Source: Paraburkholderia sp. CNPSo 3274
GTDB lineage: Bacteria; Pseudomonadota; Gammaproteobacteria; Burkholderiales; Burkholderiaceae
Direction of reading: 5' to 3'
Assembly: GCF_024206475.1 (NCBI RefSeq)
Contig: NZ_JAMBPR010000062.1
Coordinates: 1 to 54,100 of the forward strand
DNA: 54,100 nucleotides
The notes under the pieces: model-generated
The model's database searches: none
Seen by the model: the letters and a program-made list of their open reading frames with translations, nothing else
What the model was told of the DNA's origin: nothing
Program-made: the position numbers and the translations under genes
In this document: piece after piece, positions 1 to 8,665 of the stretch
Layout: each line of letters begins with the position of its first letter
Position numbering within the stretch: position 1 is the stretch's first letter

Positions 1-120
1 GGGTGGCAAGGTCGGGGTGGGAAAGGTGGCTCCACCGGGGGACGGATGGAACGTGGCGGAGTCGGTGCCTCGTCCCGTGGTCTGCCGGAACAGGGTGGTC
101 GCTGACGTCTTTTGGGCCAT
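1..120 (-). CDS. Possible partial ORF, 5' end only
   Basis: An open frame on the minus strand starts with ATG at 118-120 and runs off the left edge without a stop (40 codons, beginning MAQKTSATTL). Third-position GC is about three quarters, compatible with coding sequence here but not proof of it. There is no convincing ribosome binding site in front of it. The peptide is rich in Thr and Pro and I do not recognise it. It could be the start of a gene whose body lies outside the window, or chance. Between it and the RDD gene (121-264) I see only a short hairpin at 184-198. Confidence 0.25.
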   Translation of the reverse strand, partial: MAQKTSATTLFRQTTGRGTDSATFHPSPGGATFPTPTLPP

Positions 121-264
121 GGCGCGCGCGGCAGGTTGTAATACGCGCATTGCGCCATGACGCCGTGACGGCAACATGACAGTCACGAGAAGGTCTCGTT
201 ACGTAGTCCCAGGTGGTACGGTGCAGCCGCTTTTCCGGCGCGATGGGGGATGTCGTGCGGGCGG

Positions 265-849
265 CTACCCCGTCGCGCCCTGTCGCGTAATTGCGACAAT
301 GCGTGTGCCCGCAATGCGGTCGTGAAGGAACTGGCGGTCGTGGGAGAGGCGGGCGCTCGCGGCCCAGATCACGAACCAGAAGGCAACGAGCGCAAGCGTG
401 TGCGGAACCGAAAGATTGAGTAGCGGATGCAGCACGAGTGGCGGCAGGAACCAGAGCCATGCGGCGAGGTAGCGCAGCGTCCCTCGCGCGATCGTGGGCG
501 GCTTGCCGTCCGGGCCGACCACACGCAGGCGCCAGGTCTTCATCGGCAGCGTCTGCCCGCCCTTGTGCCAGAAGCCGACGAAGTATGCGCCAGCCACGAA
601 GATGATCCAGACCGCCATCGCGTTGTGATGCGTGTAGCCATTGCGCTGCTGCAGGACGAGGCTGAACGCGAGCCCCGCGGCGAAGACGACGCCGAAAAGC
701 AGCACGCTTTCGTAGACGAACGCGGCGAGGCGGCGGCGAATCGAAACGGGCGCAGGTTCAACCGGGAAGACGACGGCGGACGACAGGACGGCGGTTTGGG
801 CGCTTTCGGACACGATGGCGTCAGTTCGGGGACGGGACGTCCAAAGCAT
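265..849 (-). CDS. RDD family integral membrane protein
   Basis: The 194-residue protein has three hydrophobic segments (about residues 45-65, 78-94 and 128-162). An Arg-rich start lies before the first (RRRLAAFVYE, 38-47) and a C-terminal D-R-x-x-x-x-D-R-x-x-G-T pattern (171-182), which is the RDD-domain layout. RDD proteins are poorly understood inner-membrane proteins; some have been linked to ion transport, so no substrate is assigned here. It is the last gene of the minus-strand group sigma factor–DUF3619–DUF3106–RDD, 93 bases after the DUF3106 stop. The start chosen is the only ATG that keeps the Arg-rich N-terminus. Confidence 0.85.
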   Translation of the reverse strand: MLWTSRPRTDAIVSESAQTAVLSSAVVFPVEPAPVSIRRRLAAFVYESVLLFGVVFAAGLAFSLVLQQRNGYTHHNAMAVWIIFVAGAYFVGFWHKGGQTLPMKTWRLRVVGPDGKPPTIARGTLRYLAAWLWFLPPLVLHPLLNLSVPHTLALVAFWFVIWAASARLSHDRQFLHDRIAGTRIVAITRQGATG

Positions 850-942
850 AACCTCGAAAACGCGCGTGGCGAAACGACCGGAACGCCGCGGCGGGGTTAA
901 CGAGGGTGCGTGCGAGGGTGCCGCTCGCGCCTGGTGGCGGCT

Positions 943-1785
943 TCAGGAGCCCTTGAATGCCGCGGGTGCTTCGGCAGGCGAGACAGGGATTGGCGTGGCC
1001 GGCACGAAGCTGCCGGCGGCGGGAATGCCCGCCGCGAACGACGAAGCCACCGGCGGCTCGCTCGGCGCGCCAGGCGCTGCGGGCGCGAGACCCGAGCCCG
1101 TGCTGCTCGCGCCAGCTGCGCCCGATGCCCCGGTGACGCCCGCGGGCGCATGCGGCACGCCGCGGTGATCGCGCTCGTTGACGAGGCGCTCGATATCGCG
1201 AATCTCGCTCTTGTTGCCGCTGGGCGGGGCGCTCACGACGGTAGGACGGCGCTTGTGCTCGCTCGCGGCAAGGCGTTCTTTCTGCTCTTCGGGGAGTTGC
1301 TGGTAAGCCTTCCAGGCGCGCTGGCGCGCCTGCGCCGGCAGTTCCTTGGAAACCTGGTAGTTTTCGCGCGCGACGCGCCGTTGCTCCGGCGTCATGCCGA
1401 CCCATTCCGCCATGCGCTCATGCAGGCGCTTCTGTGCTTCGGGTGACATCTTTGGATAACGTGCGGCGATCTTCAGCCATTTGCGCTTACGTTCGTCGCT
1501 GAAGCGGTCCCATTCAACGGCGAACGGCGCGAGCGCGACGTGCTGCGCGTCGCTGAGATGCGCCCACGCGAGCGGATCGGACTGGCCGGGCAACGGGGCG
1601 AACGCGGTCGTAATCGAATTATCGACCGAGGGCGCTTTCGCCTGCGCGGGCGCGCCAGCGGAGTTCTCGCCAGCGGAGTTCTCGCCGGTGGGCTCGGGGT
1701 GAAAGCGCGGGTAGGTCGCCACATACGACACGACTGCCGCGACCACACATCCAATGACAACGGCCAGGCCGCGCTTGTAACTCAC
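943..1785 (-). CDS. DUF3106 domain protein
   Basis: A 280-residue protein with an N-terminal hydrophobic segment (about residues 5-24, signal or membrane anchor) and a linker. A charged helical region of about 70-170 follows, rich in W, R and E, with repeated 'S/T-P-E-x-(Q/R)-x-R' turns (KMSPEAQKRLHERM, GMTPEQRRVARENY, QLPEEQKERL). This is the DUF3106 pattern. The C-terminal 100 residues are Ala/Pro/Ser-rich and probably disordered. The body is predicted to lie in the periplasm, and the function is unknown. The linker contains a 15-base tandem duplication at 1654-1683. The gene lies 28 bases after the DUF3619 gene and is probably co-transcribed with the upstream sigma factor. Confidence 0.8.
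   Translation of the reverse strand: MSYKRGLAVVIGCVVAAVVSYVATYPRFHPEPTGENSAGENSAGAPAQAKAPSVDNSITTAFAPLPGQSDPLAWAHLSDAQHVALAPFAVEWDRFSDERKRKWLKIAARYPKMSPEAQKRLHERMAEWVGMTPEQRRVARENYQVSKELPAQARQRAWKAYQQLPEEQKERLAASEHKRRPTVVSAPPSGNKSEIRDIERLVNERDHRGVPHAPAGVTGASGAAGASSTGSGLAPAAPGAPSEPPVASSFAAGIPAAGSFVPATPIPVSPAEAPAAFKGS
1654..1683. repeat. 15-bp tandem duplication inside DUF3106 gene
   Basis: The unit gccagcggagttctc occurs twice back to back (1654-1668 and 1669-1683). It encodes a repeated five-residue motif of G/A-E-N-S-A type in the flexible linker after the membrane anchor. It keeps the frame and probably only changes linker length. Confidence 0.85.
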
Positions 1786-1812
1786 CCCGTCAGTCTCCTG
1801 CTCAGATTTTCC

Positions 1813-2241
1813 TTAGTGCGCGCGCGTCAGATACGCGTTGAACCCGTGATCGAGGTAGGCCGTGAGCGGCAGGTCGTCGCTCAGCATGGCCGCGTCGATA
1901 TCGGCGAGTTCAGCGGTGCGTTGCTGATCTTCGAAATACGCGATGGCAAAGAGGCCCGCCACGAGCGCCGCGAGCGGCCAGGCGAGCGCGAAGCGCGCGA
2001 GCGCCGAACGGCGCCGCGCGGGCAAGTGCCTGGGCGCGCCGGACAGGCTGCCCACACCGGCCGCGGCGAGCGCCGGTGCGCGCACGAGCACGACCTCGGC
2101 CTTTTTGTGGACGAGTGCGGTCTTGCGTGCGGCGGCGAGTCGGGCAGTGGTGCCAGCGGGCAGGTTGGCGGCGCTCTCGTCGAGCGCACGACGCATCTCC
2201 CGCACGAACTCTAGTTCTTTATTTTCAAGGGCGGAGCTCAT
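1813..2241 (-). CDS. DUF3619 membrane protein, possible anti-sigma partner
   Basis: A 142-residue protein. Residues 1-80 are charged and predicted to be cytoplasmic, one hydrophobic segment spans about 83-103, and a short acidic tail follows (104-142). This is the DUF3619 family. The start ATG overlaps the TGA of the sigma factor gene in the form ATGA (2238-2241), so the two are translationally coupled. A single-span protein with a cytosolic N-terminus coupled to an ECF sigma gene is the usual layout of an anti-sigma factor. I cannot see a known anti-sigma motif, so that role is inference. A longer open frame runs upstream through the sigma gene but has no coding support. Confidence 0.8.
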   Translation of the reverse strand: MSSALENKELEFVREMRRALDESAANLPAGTTARLAAARKTALVHKKAEVVLVRAPALAAAGVGSLSGAPRHLPARRRSALARFALAWPLAALVAGLFAIAYFEDQQRTAELADIDAAMLSDDLPLTAYLDHGFNAYLTRAH

Positions 2242-2801
2242 AGCGTGATTCCTTTGGCCTTGAGCGCTAGAGCCAGCGTATGGGTGGCTCGTGAGCAGTG
2301 CGTTTTCACGCTGCCTTCGGAGCAGCCCATTGCGGCGGCAGTCTCGGCGACATCCATATCCTCCCAGTAACGCATCAGAAACGCCTCCCGTTGACGTGCC
2401 GGTAATTTCTGGATCTCGTCGTCGATCATCTGGAGCACCTGGGCGCGCTCGATCTGCTGCTCGCTGCTCTCCGCTCCAGCCGTTCCCTGCTGCGCCTCGA
2501 AGGTCTCGAGGGGGTCGAACTCCTCGTCGTCGGCGTTGCCGAGCGACGAAAACAGGCTCACCCACGTATTGCGTACTTTCTGCCGACGAAAATAGTCGTG
2601 CATCGTATTTTGCAAAATACGCTGAAAGAGCAGGGGGAGTTCTGCGGCCGGGCGGTCTCCGTATTTTTCCGCGAGCTTGATCATCGCGTCCTGCACGATG
2701 TCGAGCGAGGCGTCGTCGTCCCTTACGGCGTAGACCGTCTGCTTGAACGCGCGTCTTTCGACGCCCGCCAGAAAGTCGGCGAGTTCCTTGTCTGATGCCA
2801 T
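2238..2801 (-). CDS. ECF-type RNA polymerase sigma factor
   Basis: A 187-residue sigma70-family protein with two recognisable parts. Region 2 covers about 20-75, with the helix ending FRRQKVRNTW that should bind the -10 element. Region 4 covers about 120-182 (LPARQREAFLMRYWEDMDVA then an HTH around GCSEGSVKTHCSRA), which reads the -35. Regions 1 and 3 are absent, as in ECF factors. The acidic, Gln-rich linker (about 88-118) is longer than usual. It is the first gene of the minus-strand group and shares four bases with DUF3619. Its regulon is unknown. Confidence 0.9.
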   Translation of the reverse strand: MASDKELADFLAGVERRAFKQTVYAVRDDDASLDIVQDAMIKLAEKYGDRPAAELPLLFQRILQNTMHDYFRRQKVRNTWVSLFSSLGNADDEEFDPLETFEAQQGTAGAESSEQQIERAQVLQMIDDEIQKLPARQREAFLMRYWEDMDVAETAAAMGCSEGSVKTHCSRATHTLALALKAKGITL

Positions 2802-3022
2802 CCGGTGCAGGGCGCCGCCGCCAGCGTACGCGTAATCGTTCGAAAAATGTCGTAAAACCCGCGGATCCTAGCAAATTTTCGCGCCGACAGGGTAGCGGGA
2901 AGGCGGTGAGAATGTTTCGCATCATGGATGCGCCCGCCCAGAGGCTTCCCTGCCGGCCCTTGGCCGCCGCCGCGAGGTGTGCGCGCTGCCGCAACGTTCG
3001 TGCCCGCCTTCTCAATAATTCC
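2802..3022. other. Divergent intergenic region, sigma factor / ilv
   Basis: About 220 bases lie between the start of the sigma gene (minus) and the ilv promoter (plus). There must be a minus-strand promoter for the sigma gene here, but I could not find a pair of boxes with good spacing. Small open frames in this stretch lack ribosome binding sites and family features. No repeat or RNA gene is seen. Confidence 0.5.
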
Positions 3023-3051
3023 TTGACCGAAAGACATCGAGCCGCTATCTT
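3023..3051 (+). promoter_or_regulatory. Predicted sigma70 promoter of ilvIHC
   Basis: TTGACC (3023-3028) and TATCTT (3046-3051) are separated by 17 bases, a near-ideal sigma70 arrangement. The predicted start near 3058 gives a leader of about 140 bases before ilvI. No leucine-, isoleucine- or valine-rich leader peptide follows, unlike upstream of leuA. Confidence 0.6.
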
Positions 3052-3198
3052 CGACGGTTCGCAACATAAGTGACTTGTCTCAATTCGGATGTGGCCCAAG
3101 AAGCTCATCTGTCAACTGGACGCGCCGCTTGAACCCGAGCCACAAGCCCGGCAGAGAGCACCCGATCAATTTTTTGCCGAAAATTCGAAAGGTCAATG

Positions 3199-4974
3199 AT
3201 GAATATGCCCAGCGCGGAATTCTCCACGTCGGTCCCCCCTTCGCAAGAATCTGACCCTCAAGCTCATACCTCCATCGGCGGAACCGTGCTGATGAAGGCG
3301 CTCGCAGACGAGCAGGTCGAATTCATCTGGGGCTATCCCGGCGGCTCGGTGCTCTACATTTACGACGAGCTGTACAAGCAGGACAAAATCCAGCACGTTC
3401 TCGTGCGCCACGAACAGGCAGCCGTGCATGCCGCCGACGCCTATGCGCGTTCGACCGGTAATGTCGGCGTGTGTCTCGTGACCTCGGGACCTGGCGTCAC
3501 CAATGCGGTGACGGGCATCGCGACGGCCTACATGGATTCGATCCCGATGGTGATCATCAGCGGCCAGGTGCCTACCGCCGCGATTGGTCAAGACGCCTTC
3601 CAGGAGTGCGACACGGTCGGCATCACGCGCCCCTGCGTGAAGCACAACTTCCTCGTGAAGGACGTGCGCGACCTCGCTGCTACCGTCAAGAAAGCTTTCT
3701 ACATTGCGCGCACCGGCCGTCCCGGCCCCGTGCTGATCGACATTCCGAAGGACGTGTCGAAAACGCCGTGCGCGTATGAACCGGTGAAGAACGTCGCGCT
3801 GCGCTCGTACAACCCGGTCACCAAAGGCCACTCGGGGCAGATCCGCAAGGCGGTGTCGCTGCTCCTCTCGGCCAAGCGTCCGTACATCTACACCGGCGGC
3901 GGCATCATCCTCGCGGATGCGTCGCGCGAACTGAATCAGTTCGCGGACCTGCTCGGCTACCCGGTTACGAACACGCTGATGGGTCTGGGCGGCTACCGCG
4001 CGAGCGACCGCAAGTTCCTCGGCATGCTCGGCATGCACGGCACCTACGAAGCCAACATGGCGATGCAGCACTGCGACGTGCTGATCGCGATCGGTGCGCG
4101 CTTCGACGACCGTGTGATCGGCGACCCCGCGCACTTCGCCTCGCGTCCGCGCAAGATCATTCACATCGACATCGACCCGTCGTCGATCAGCAAGCGCGTG
4201 AAGGTCGATATCCCCATCGTCGGCGACGTGAAGGAAGTGCTCAAGGAGCTCATCGAGCAGCTTCAGCACGCCGATCACGGCCCGGATACGGCCGCGCTCG
4301 CCGACTGGTGGAAGGACATCGAAGGCTGGCGCGAGAAGAACTGCCTGAAGTTCGACCGTTCGAGCGAGATCATCAAGCCGCAGTACGTGGTGGAGAAGGC
4401 GTGGGAGCTCACGGGCGGCAACGCCTTCGTGTGCTCGGACGTGGGCCAGCACCAGATGTGGGCCGCGCAGTTCTACCGCTTCAACCAGCCGCGCCGCTGG
4501 ATCAACTCCGGCGGCCTCGGCACGATGGGCTTCGGCCTGCCGGCGGCAATGGGCGTGAAGATGGCGCACCCGGACGACGACGTGCTGTGCATCACGGGCG
4601 AAGGCTCGATCCAGATGTGTATTCAGGAGCTGTCGACCTGCAAGCAGTACGACACGCCCGTGAAGATTATTTCGCTGAATAACCGCTACCTCGGCATGGT
4701 CCGCCAGTGGCAGCAGATCGAATACAGCAAGCGCTATTCGCATTCCTATATGGATGCGCTGCCTGACTTCGTGAAGCTCGCCGAAGCGTATGGCCACGTC
4801 GGCATGCGGATCGAAAAGACGGCGGACGTCGAGCCGGCGCTCAAGGAAGCGCTGCGTTTGAAGGACCGCACGGTGTTCCTCGATTTCCAGACCGACCCTT
4901 CCGAAAACGTCTGGCCGATGGTACAGGCCGGCAAGGGCATCACTGAGATGCTGCTCGGCTCGGAAGACCTGTAA
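3199..4974 (+). CDS. ilvI: Acetolactate synthase large (catalytic) subunit
   Basis: Joins two pyruvate, or pyruvate and 2-oxobutyrate, with thiamine diphosphate: the first common step to valine, leucine and isoleucine. The N-terminal TPP domain has the catalytic Glu in RHEQAA (E72), and the middle domain is Rossmann-like. The C-terminal domain has the cofactor/Mg motif GEGSIQMC…LNN. About 591 residues, normal for the family. ATGs at 3196, 3199 and 3205 are in frame. AAAGG at 3188-3192 is six bases from 3199, so that start is preferred. It heads the operon with ilvH and ilvC. Some annotations of the family use ilvB for this gene. Confidence 0.95.
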   Translation: MNMPSAEFSTSVPPSQESDPQAHTSIGGTVLMKALADEQVEFIWGYPGGSVLYIYDELYKQDKIQHVLVRHEQAAVHAADAYARSTGNVGVCLVTSGPGVTNAVTGIATAYMDSIPMVIISGQVPTAAIGQDAFQECDTVGITRPCVKHNFLVKDVRDLAATVKKAFYIARTGRPGPVLIDIPKDVSKTPCAYEPVKNVALRSYNPVTKGHSGQIRKAVSLLLSAKRPYIYTGGGIILADASRELNQFADLLGYPVTNTLMGLGGYRASDRKFLGMLGMHGTYEANMAMQHCDVLIAIGARFDDRVIGDPAHFASRPRKIIHIDIDPSSISKRVKVDIPIVGDVKEVLKELIEQLQHADHGPDTAALADWWKDIEGWREKNCLKFDRSSEIIKPQYVVEKAWELTGGNAFVCSDVGQHQMWAAQFYRFNQPRRWINSGGLGTMGFGLPAAMGVKMAHPDDDVLCITGEGSIQMCIQELSTCKQYDTPVKIISLNNRYLGMVRQWQQIEYSKRYSHSYMDALPDFVKLAEAYGHVGMRIEKTADVEPALKEALRLKDRTVFLDFQTDPSENVWPMVQAGKGITEMLLGSEDL

Positions 4975-5009
4975 CGGTATTTGCACGGCGCCGTTTCGAC
5001 CTCGCGCGG

Positions 5010-5034
5010 CGCGCGTCCACACAACGGGCGCGCG
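5010..5034 (+). promoter_or_regulatory. Hairpin in ilvI–ilvH intergenic region
   Basis: Arms cgcgcgtcc (5010-5018) and gggcgcgcg (5026-5034) form a nine-pair stem with one G-U pair and a seven-base loop, followed by an A/G-rich stretch but no T run. It is therefore not an ordinary terminator. A conserved ilvH RNA motif has been described upstream of ilvH genes in Betaproteobacteria. Whether this hairpin belongs to it needs a covariance-model search. Confidence 0.4.
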
Positions 5035-5089
5035 GGTTCGCAGGGGAGGGCGGCAGTCACGCTCAACTGGATAAATCGCGGATCACATC

Positions 5090-5581
5090 ATGAGACACAT
5101 TATTTCCGTTTTGCTGGAAAACGAGCCGGGCGCGCTCTCGCGCGTGGTCGGCCTCTTCTCCGCACGCGGCTACAACATTGAAACCTTGACGGTGGCGCCG
5201 ACCGAAGACCGTTCGCTGTCGCGCATGACCATCGTTTCCATTGGCTCGGACGACGTGATCGAACAGATCACGAAGCATCTGAACCGCCTGATCGAGGTGG
5301 TGAAAGTGGTCGACCTTACCGAGGGCGCCCACATCGAGCGCGAGCTGATGCTGATCAAGGTAAGGGCGGTCGGCAAGGAACGTGAGGAGATGAAGCGGAT
5401 GGCGGATATTTTCCGTGGCCGCATCATCGACGTCACCGAAAAGACCTACACGATCGAACTGACGGGCGCGAGCGACAAGCTCGACGCGTTCATCGAAGCG
5501 ATCGATGCGACCGCGATTCTCGAGACCGTCCGTACGGGCGGCTCGGGCATTGGGCGCGGAGAGCGCATTCTGAAGGTGTGA
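5090..5581 (+). CDS. ilvH: Acetolactate synthase small (regulatory) subunit
   Basis: The 163-residue regulatory subunit of acetolactate synthase, which activates the large subunit and confers valine feedback inhibition. An ACT domain occupies residues 1-75; the stretch ENEPGALSRVVGLFSARGYN (11-30) is the family signature and forms the valine site at the subunit interface. A C-terminal ACT-like domain covers about 80-160. It lies 115 bases after ilvI and 118 before ilvC. Length and content are fully typical, and no truncation is visible. Confidence 0.96.
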   Translation: MRHIISVLLENEPGALSRVVGLFSARGYNIETLTVAPTEDRSLSRMTIVSIGSDDVIEQITKHLNRLIEVVKVVDLTEGAHIERELMLIKVRAVGKEREEMKRMADIFRGRIIDVTEKTYTIELTGASDKLDAFIEAIDATAILETVRTGGSGIGRGERILKV

Positions 5582-5614
5582 CCCGACCACAGTCGATCTT
5601 GCACCGGAACCTGG

Positions 5615-5642
5615 CCGGATGCGCAAATAACGACGCATCCGG
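5615..5642 (+). other. Perfect 9-bp hairpin between ilvH and ilvC
   Basis: ccggatgcg (5615-5623) and cgcatccgg (5634-5642) pair perfectly around a ten-base loop. No T run follows, so simple termination is unlikely. An mRNA processing or stability element between ilvH and the highly expressed ilvC is a plausible role, by inference only. Confidence 0.5.
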
Positions 5643-5699
5643 TGAAGCAAAAGCTAATAGCAGTACCGAAATTCACCAGACTCTCGCCAAGGAACCAAC

Positions 5700-6716
<1,017 letters not shown>

Positions 6717-6789
6717 TCTGACGGTATCAATCTGATTGCGCGTGCGGTTTTGTGCAGTCGCGCAGCAGTTTGATCTGAGTCAGACCTGA

Positions 6790-6827
6790 AAAAGCCGCCC
6801 AGGTGGGATGAACCCTGGGCGGCTTTT
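6790..6827 (+). terminator. Intrinsic terminator of ilvIHC
   Basis: gccgcccagg (6794-6803) pairs perfectly with cctgggcggc (6814-6823), flanked by an A run and a T run that can also pair. It ends the ilv operon and separates it from psd. Confidence 0.9.
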
Positions 6828-6864
6828 GCTATCCTACGGTTTTTAAAATAACAGCGAAGCCACC

Positions 6865-7518
6865 ATGAATTACCCTCATCCGATCATCGCGCGCGAAGGC
6901 TGGCCGTTCATCGCCATTGCGGCCGTCGTGGCGCTCTTGATCCATGCGGTCGCAGGCTTCGGACTCGCATGGCCCTTCTGGCTGATCCTGATCTTCGTCG
7001 TCCAGTTTTTCCGCGATCCGCCGCGCCCGATCCCGAGCCAGGCCAACGCCGTACTGTGCCCGGCGGACGGCCGCGTCGTCGCCGTGGAAACCGCACACGA
7101 TCCGTATGCAAACCGTGAAGCGCTCAAGATCAGCGTGTTCATGAACGTCTTCAACGTACACTCGCAACGTTCGCCCGTGGATGGCGCCGTCGCCAAGGTC
7201 GAGTACTTCCCGGGCGCGTACCTGAACGCCGCCATCGACAAGGCTTCGACCGAGAACGAGCGCAATGCCGTGGTCCTGACCATGGCCGACGGCACGACCG
7301 TCACCTCGGTTCAGATCGCGGGCCTCATCGCGCGCCGCATTCTCTGCTACGTGCGTGCCGGTGAGCCGCTTTCGCGTGGCCAGCGCTATGGCTTCATCCG
7401 TTTCGGTTCGCGTGTCGACGTCTACCTGCCTGTGGGCAGCCGCCCGCGTGTGGCGATTGGCGAGAAGGTGTCTGCCTCGTCGACGATCCTCGCCGAACTG
7501 CCGACCCAATCGGCATAA
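6865..7518 (+). CDS. psd: Phosphatidylserine decarboxylase proenzyme (short form)
   Basis: Makes phosphatidylethanolamine from phosphatidylserine at the inner membrane. A 217-residue protein of the short PSD-A type with two N-terminal membrane segments (about 13-52). Conserved motifs are PADGRVV (about 67-73) and FMNVFNVHSQRSPVDG (about 93-108). The C-terminal RFGSRVD contains the Gly-Ser where the proenzyme cleaves itself; the Ser becomes the pyruvoyl cofactor of the small alpha chain. pssA starts 12 bases downstream, so the two consecutive steps of the pathway form one unit. Confidence 0.94.
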   Translation: MNYPHPIIAREGWPFIAIAAVVALLIHAVAGFGLAWPFWLILIFVVQFFRDPPRPIPSQANAVLCPADGRVVAVETAHDPYANREALKISVFMNVFNVHSQRSPVDGAVAKVEYFPGAYLNAAIDKASTENERNAVVLTMADGTTVTSVQIAGLIARRILCYVRAGEPLSRGQRYGFIRFGSRVDVYLPVGSRPRVAIGEKVSASSTILAELPTQSA

Positions 7519-7530
7519 AGGAGGGCTGCG

Positions 7531-8406
7531 ATGGCCGGATTCAAACAGCGTCGACCCCGTAACCCGGCCGGCGGCCCGCTGCCGCGGCCGTTTCGGCGCA
7601 ACAAGGCCGTGCAGGAGCCCATGGGCGTCGCCGCGAACCGGCGCGCGGCGCGCCAGGAGTTCCTGAAGAAGCGCGGCATCTACCTGCTGCCCAACGCATT
7701 CACCACGGCGGCGCTCTTCTGCGGCTTCTTCGCGGTCGTGCAGGCCATGAACGTGCGCTTCGAGGTGGCGGCCATCGCCATTTTCGTGGCGATGGTGCTC
7801 GACGGCATGGACGGGCGCGTGGCGCGTATGACGCACTCGCAAAGCGCGTTCGGCGAGCAGTTCGACAGCCTCTCGGACATGGTGTCGTTCGGCGTGGCGC
7901 CCGCGCTCGTGATGTACGAGTGGGTGCTCAAGGATCTCGGGCGCTGGGGCTGGCTCGCGGCTTTCGTCTACTGTTCGGGCGCGGCGCTGCGTCTTGCGCG
8001 CTTCAACACGAACATCGGCGTGGTGGACAAGCGCTTCTTCCAGGGCCTGCCGAGCCCGGCCGCGGCCGCGCTCATTGCCGGCTTCGTCTGGCTCGCCACC
8101 GACAACCGTGTGCCCGTGAAGCTCTCGTGGCTGCCGTGGGTGGCCTTTGTGCTGACGATCTACGCGGGCGTGACGATGGTGTCCAACGCGCCGTTCTACA
8201 GTGGCAAGGCGCTCGACGTGCGCCATCGCGTGCCGTTCGCGGCCACGCTGCTCGTGGTGGTGGCGTTCGTGCTGGTGTCGTCCGATCCCCCGCTGATGCT
8301 GTTCGGCCTGTTCGTGCTCTACGGCCTTTCGGGCTATGTGTTCTGGGCGTACCAGGCCGTGCGCGGACGCTCGAACCCCGCGCGTTCGTCGCCGCGCGAG
8401 CGGTAG
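7531..8406 (+). CDS. pssA: CDP-diacylglycerol–serine O-phosphatidyltransferase
   Basis: Makes phosphatidylserine from CDP-diacylglycerol and serine, feeding the decarboxylase encoded just upstream. A 291-residue membrane enzyme with about eight hydrophobic segments. It has the CDP-alcohol phosphotransferase signature D-G-x2-G/A-R-x8-G-x3-D-x3-D at LDGMDGRVAR…FGEQFDSLSD (about 90-116), whose Asp residues hold the metal and the catalytic base. The first 45 residues are Arg/Pro-rich and cytoplasmic. GGAGG is seen about seven bases before the ATG. The gene ends at the terminator near 8434. Confidence 0.94.
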   Translation: MAGFKQRRPRNPAGGPLPRPFRRNKAVQEPMGVAANRRAARQEFLKKRGIYLLPNAFTTAALFCGFFAVVQAMNVRFEVAAIAIFVAMVLDGMDGRVARMTHSQSAFGEQFDSLSDMVSFGVAPALVMYEWVLKDLGRWGWLAAFVYCSGAALRLARFNTNIGVVDKRFFQGLPSPAAAALIAGFVWLATDNRVPVKLSWLPWVAFVLTIYAGVTMVSNAPFYSGKALDVRHRVPFAATLLVVVAFVLVSSDPPLMLFGLFVLYGLSGYVFWAYQAVRGRSNPARSSPRER

Positions 8407-8433
8407 GCGCGGATGCGGGAATGCCGCAAAGAA

Positions 8434-8465
8434 GGCTGCGCGCGAGCGCGGCCCTTTTTCTTTTT
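8434..8465 (+). terminator. Intrinsic terminator after pssA
   Basis: ggctgcgc (8434-8441) and gcgcggcc (8446-8453) pair around a gcga tetraloop, followed by ctttttcttttt. It ends psd–pssA and leaves leuA to its own promoter. Confidence 0.85.
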
Positions 8466-8492
8466 GCGCGCGCCCGGGCTGGTCTCTTCCAA

Positions 8493-8521
8493 TTGCGCTA
8501 TCGGCGGAATCCGGCTATAGT
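8493..8521 (+). promoter_or_regulatory. Predicted sigma70 promoter of leuA leader
   Basis: TTGCGC (8493-8498) and TATAGT (8516-8521) are 17 bases apart. The expected start, seven or eight bases after the -10, falls on or next to the ATG of the leader ORF at 8529. The leader transcript would therefore begin with its own start codon. Confidence 0.65.
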
Positions 8522-8528
8522 CGGCGGC

Positions 8529-8612
8529 ATGGACACCATCCAGTTCCCCCTCTTCTCCCTTCAAGCCGGCGCGCGACTAAGCACGCTAGCGGTAGCGCGC
8601 CTGCCGCGCTGA
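8529..8612 (+). CDS. Putative leucine leader peptide (leuL-like), leaderless
   Basis: A 27-codon ORF with five leucines (positions 8, 11, 17, 20, 25). Two of them, at 8577-8579 and 8586-8588, use CTA, a very rare codon in this GC-rich genome and the same codon used for regulation in enterobacterial leuL. It stops 106 bases before leuA. There is no ribosome binding site, and the predicted transcription start coincides with its ATG, so it would be a leaderless mRNA. The likely role is sensing charged tRNA-Leu to control leuA. I do not know of a named homologue. The attenuation role rests on codon content, position and the alternative folds downstream. Confidence 0.55.
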   Translation: MDTIQFPLFSLQAGARLSTLAVARLPR

Positions 8613-8665
8613 TCTCGCTCGCCCTCCGTAAGCCTCGTTCATTGTCAGCGTCGCCATCGGTGGCG
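8568..8665 (+). promoter_or_regulatory. Candidate attenuator region upstream of leuA
   Basis: Several stems compete here. ggcgcgc (8568-8574) can pair with gcgcgcc (8595-8601), with both CTA codons in the loop. gcggtag (8589-8595) can pair with ctgccgc (8601-8607). gcgctga (8606-8612, including the leader stop codon) can pair with tcagcgt (8645-8651). cgcca (8652-8656) pairs with tggcg (8661-8665) around tcgg. The first two exclude each other, and the second clashes with the third at 8606-8607. No stem is followed directly by a T run (a TTTT occurs at 8682-8685), so control might use Rho or access to the leuA ribosome site. Confidence 0.45.

Noticed and set aside
2242..3108. Long upstream extension of the DUF3619 frame through the sigma factor gene
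   Set aside because: The sigma factor is coded in another frame over the same bases and has clear family motifs; the DUF3619 start at 2241 overlaps its stop in a standard way.
3089..3199. 36-codon ORF upstream of ilvI whose stop overlaps the ilvI start (ATGA)
   Set aside because: It has no ribosome binding site and is not enriched in Leu, Ile or Val codons, so an attenuator peptide is not supported. Chance ORFs of this size are common in GC-rich DNA. The overlap alone is weak evidence for coupling.
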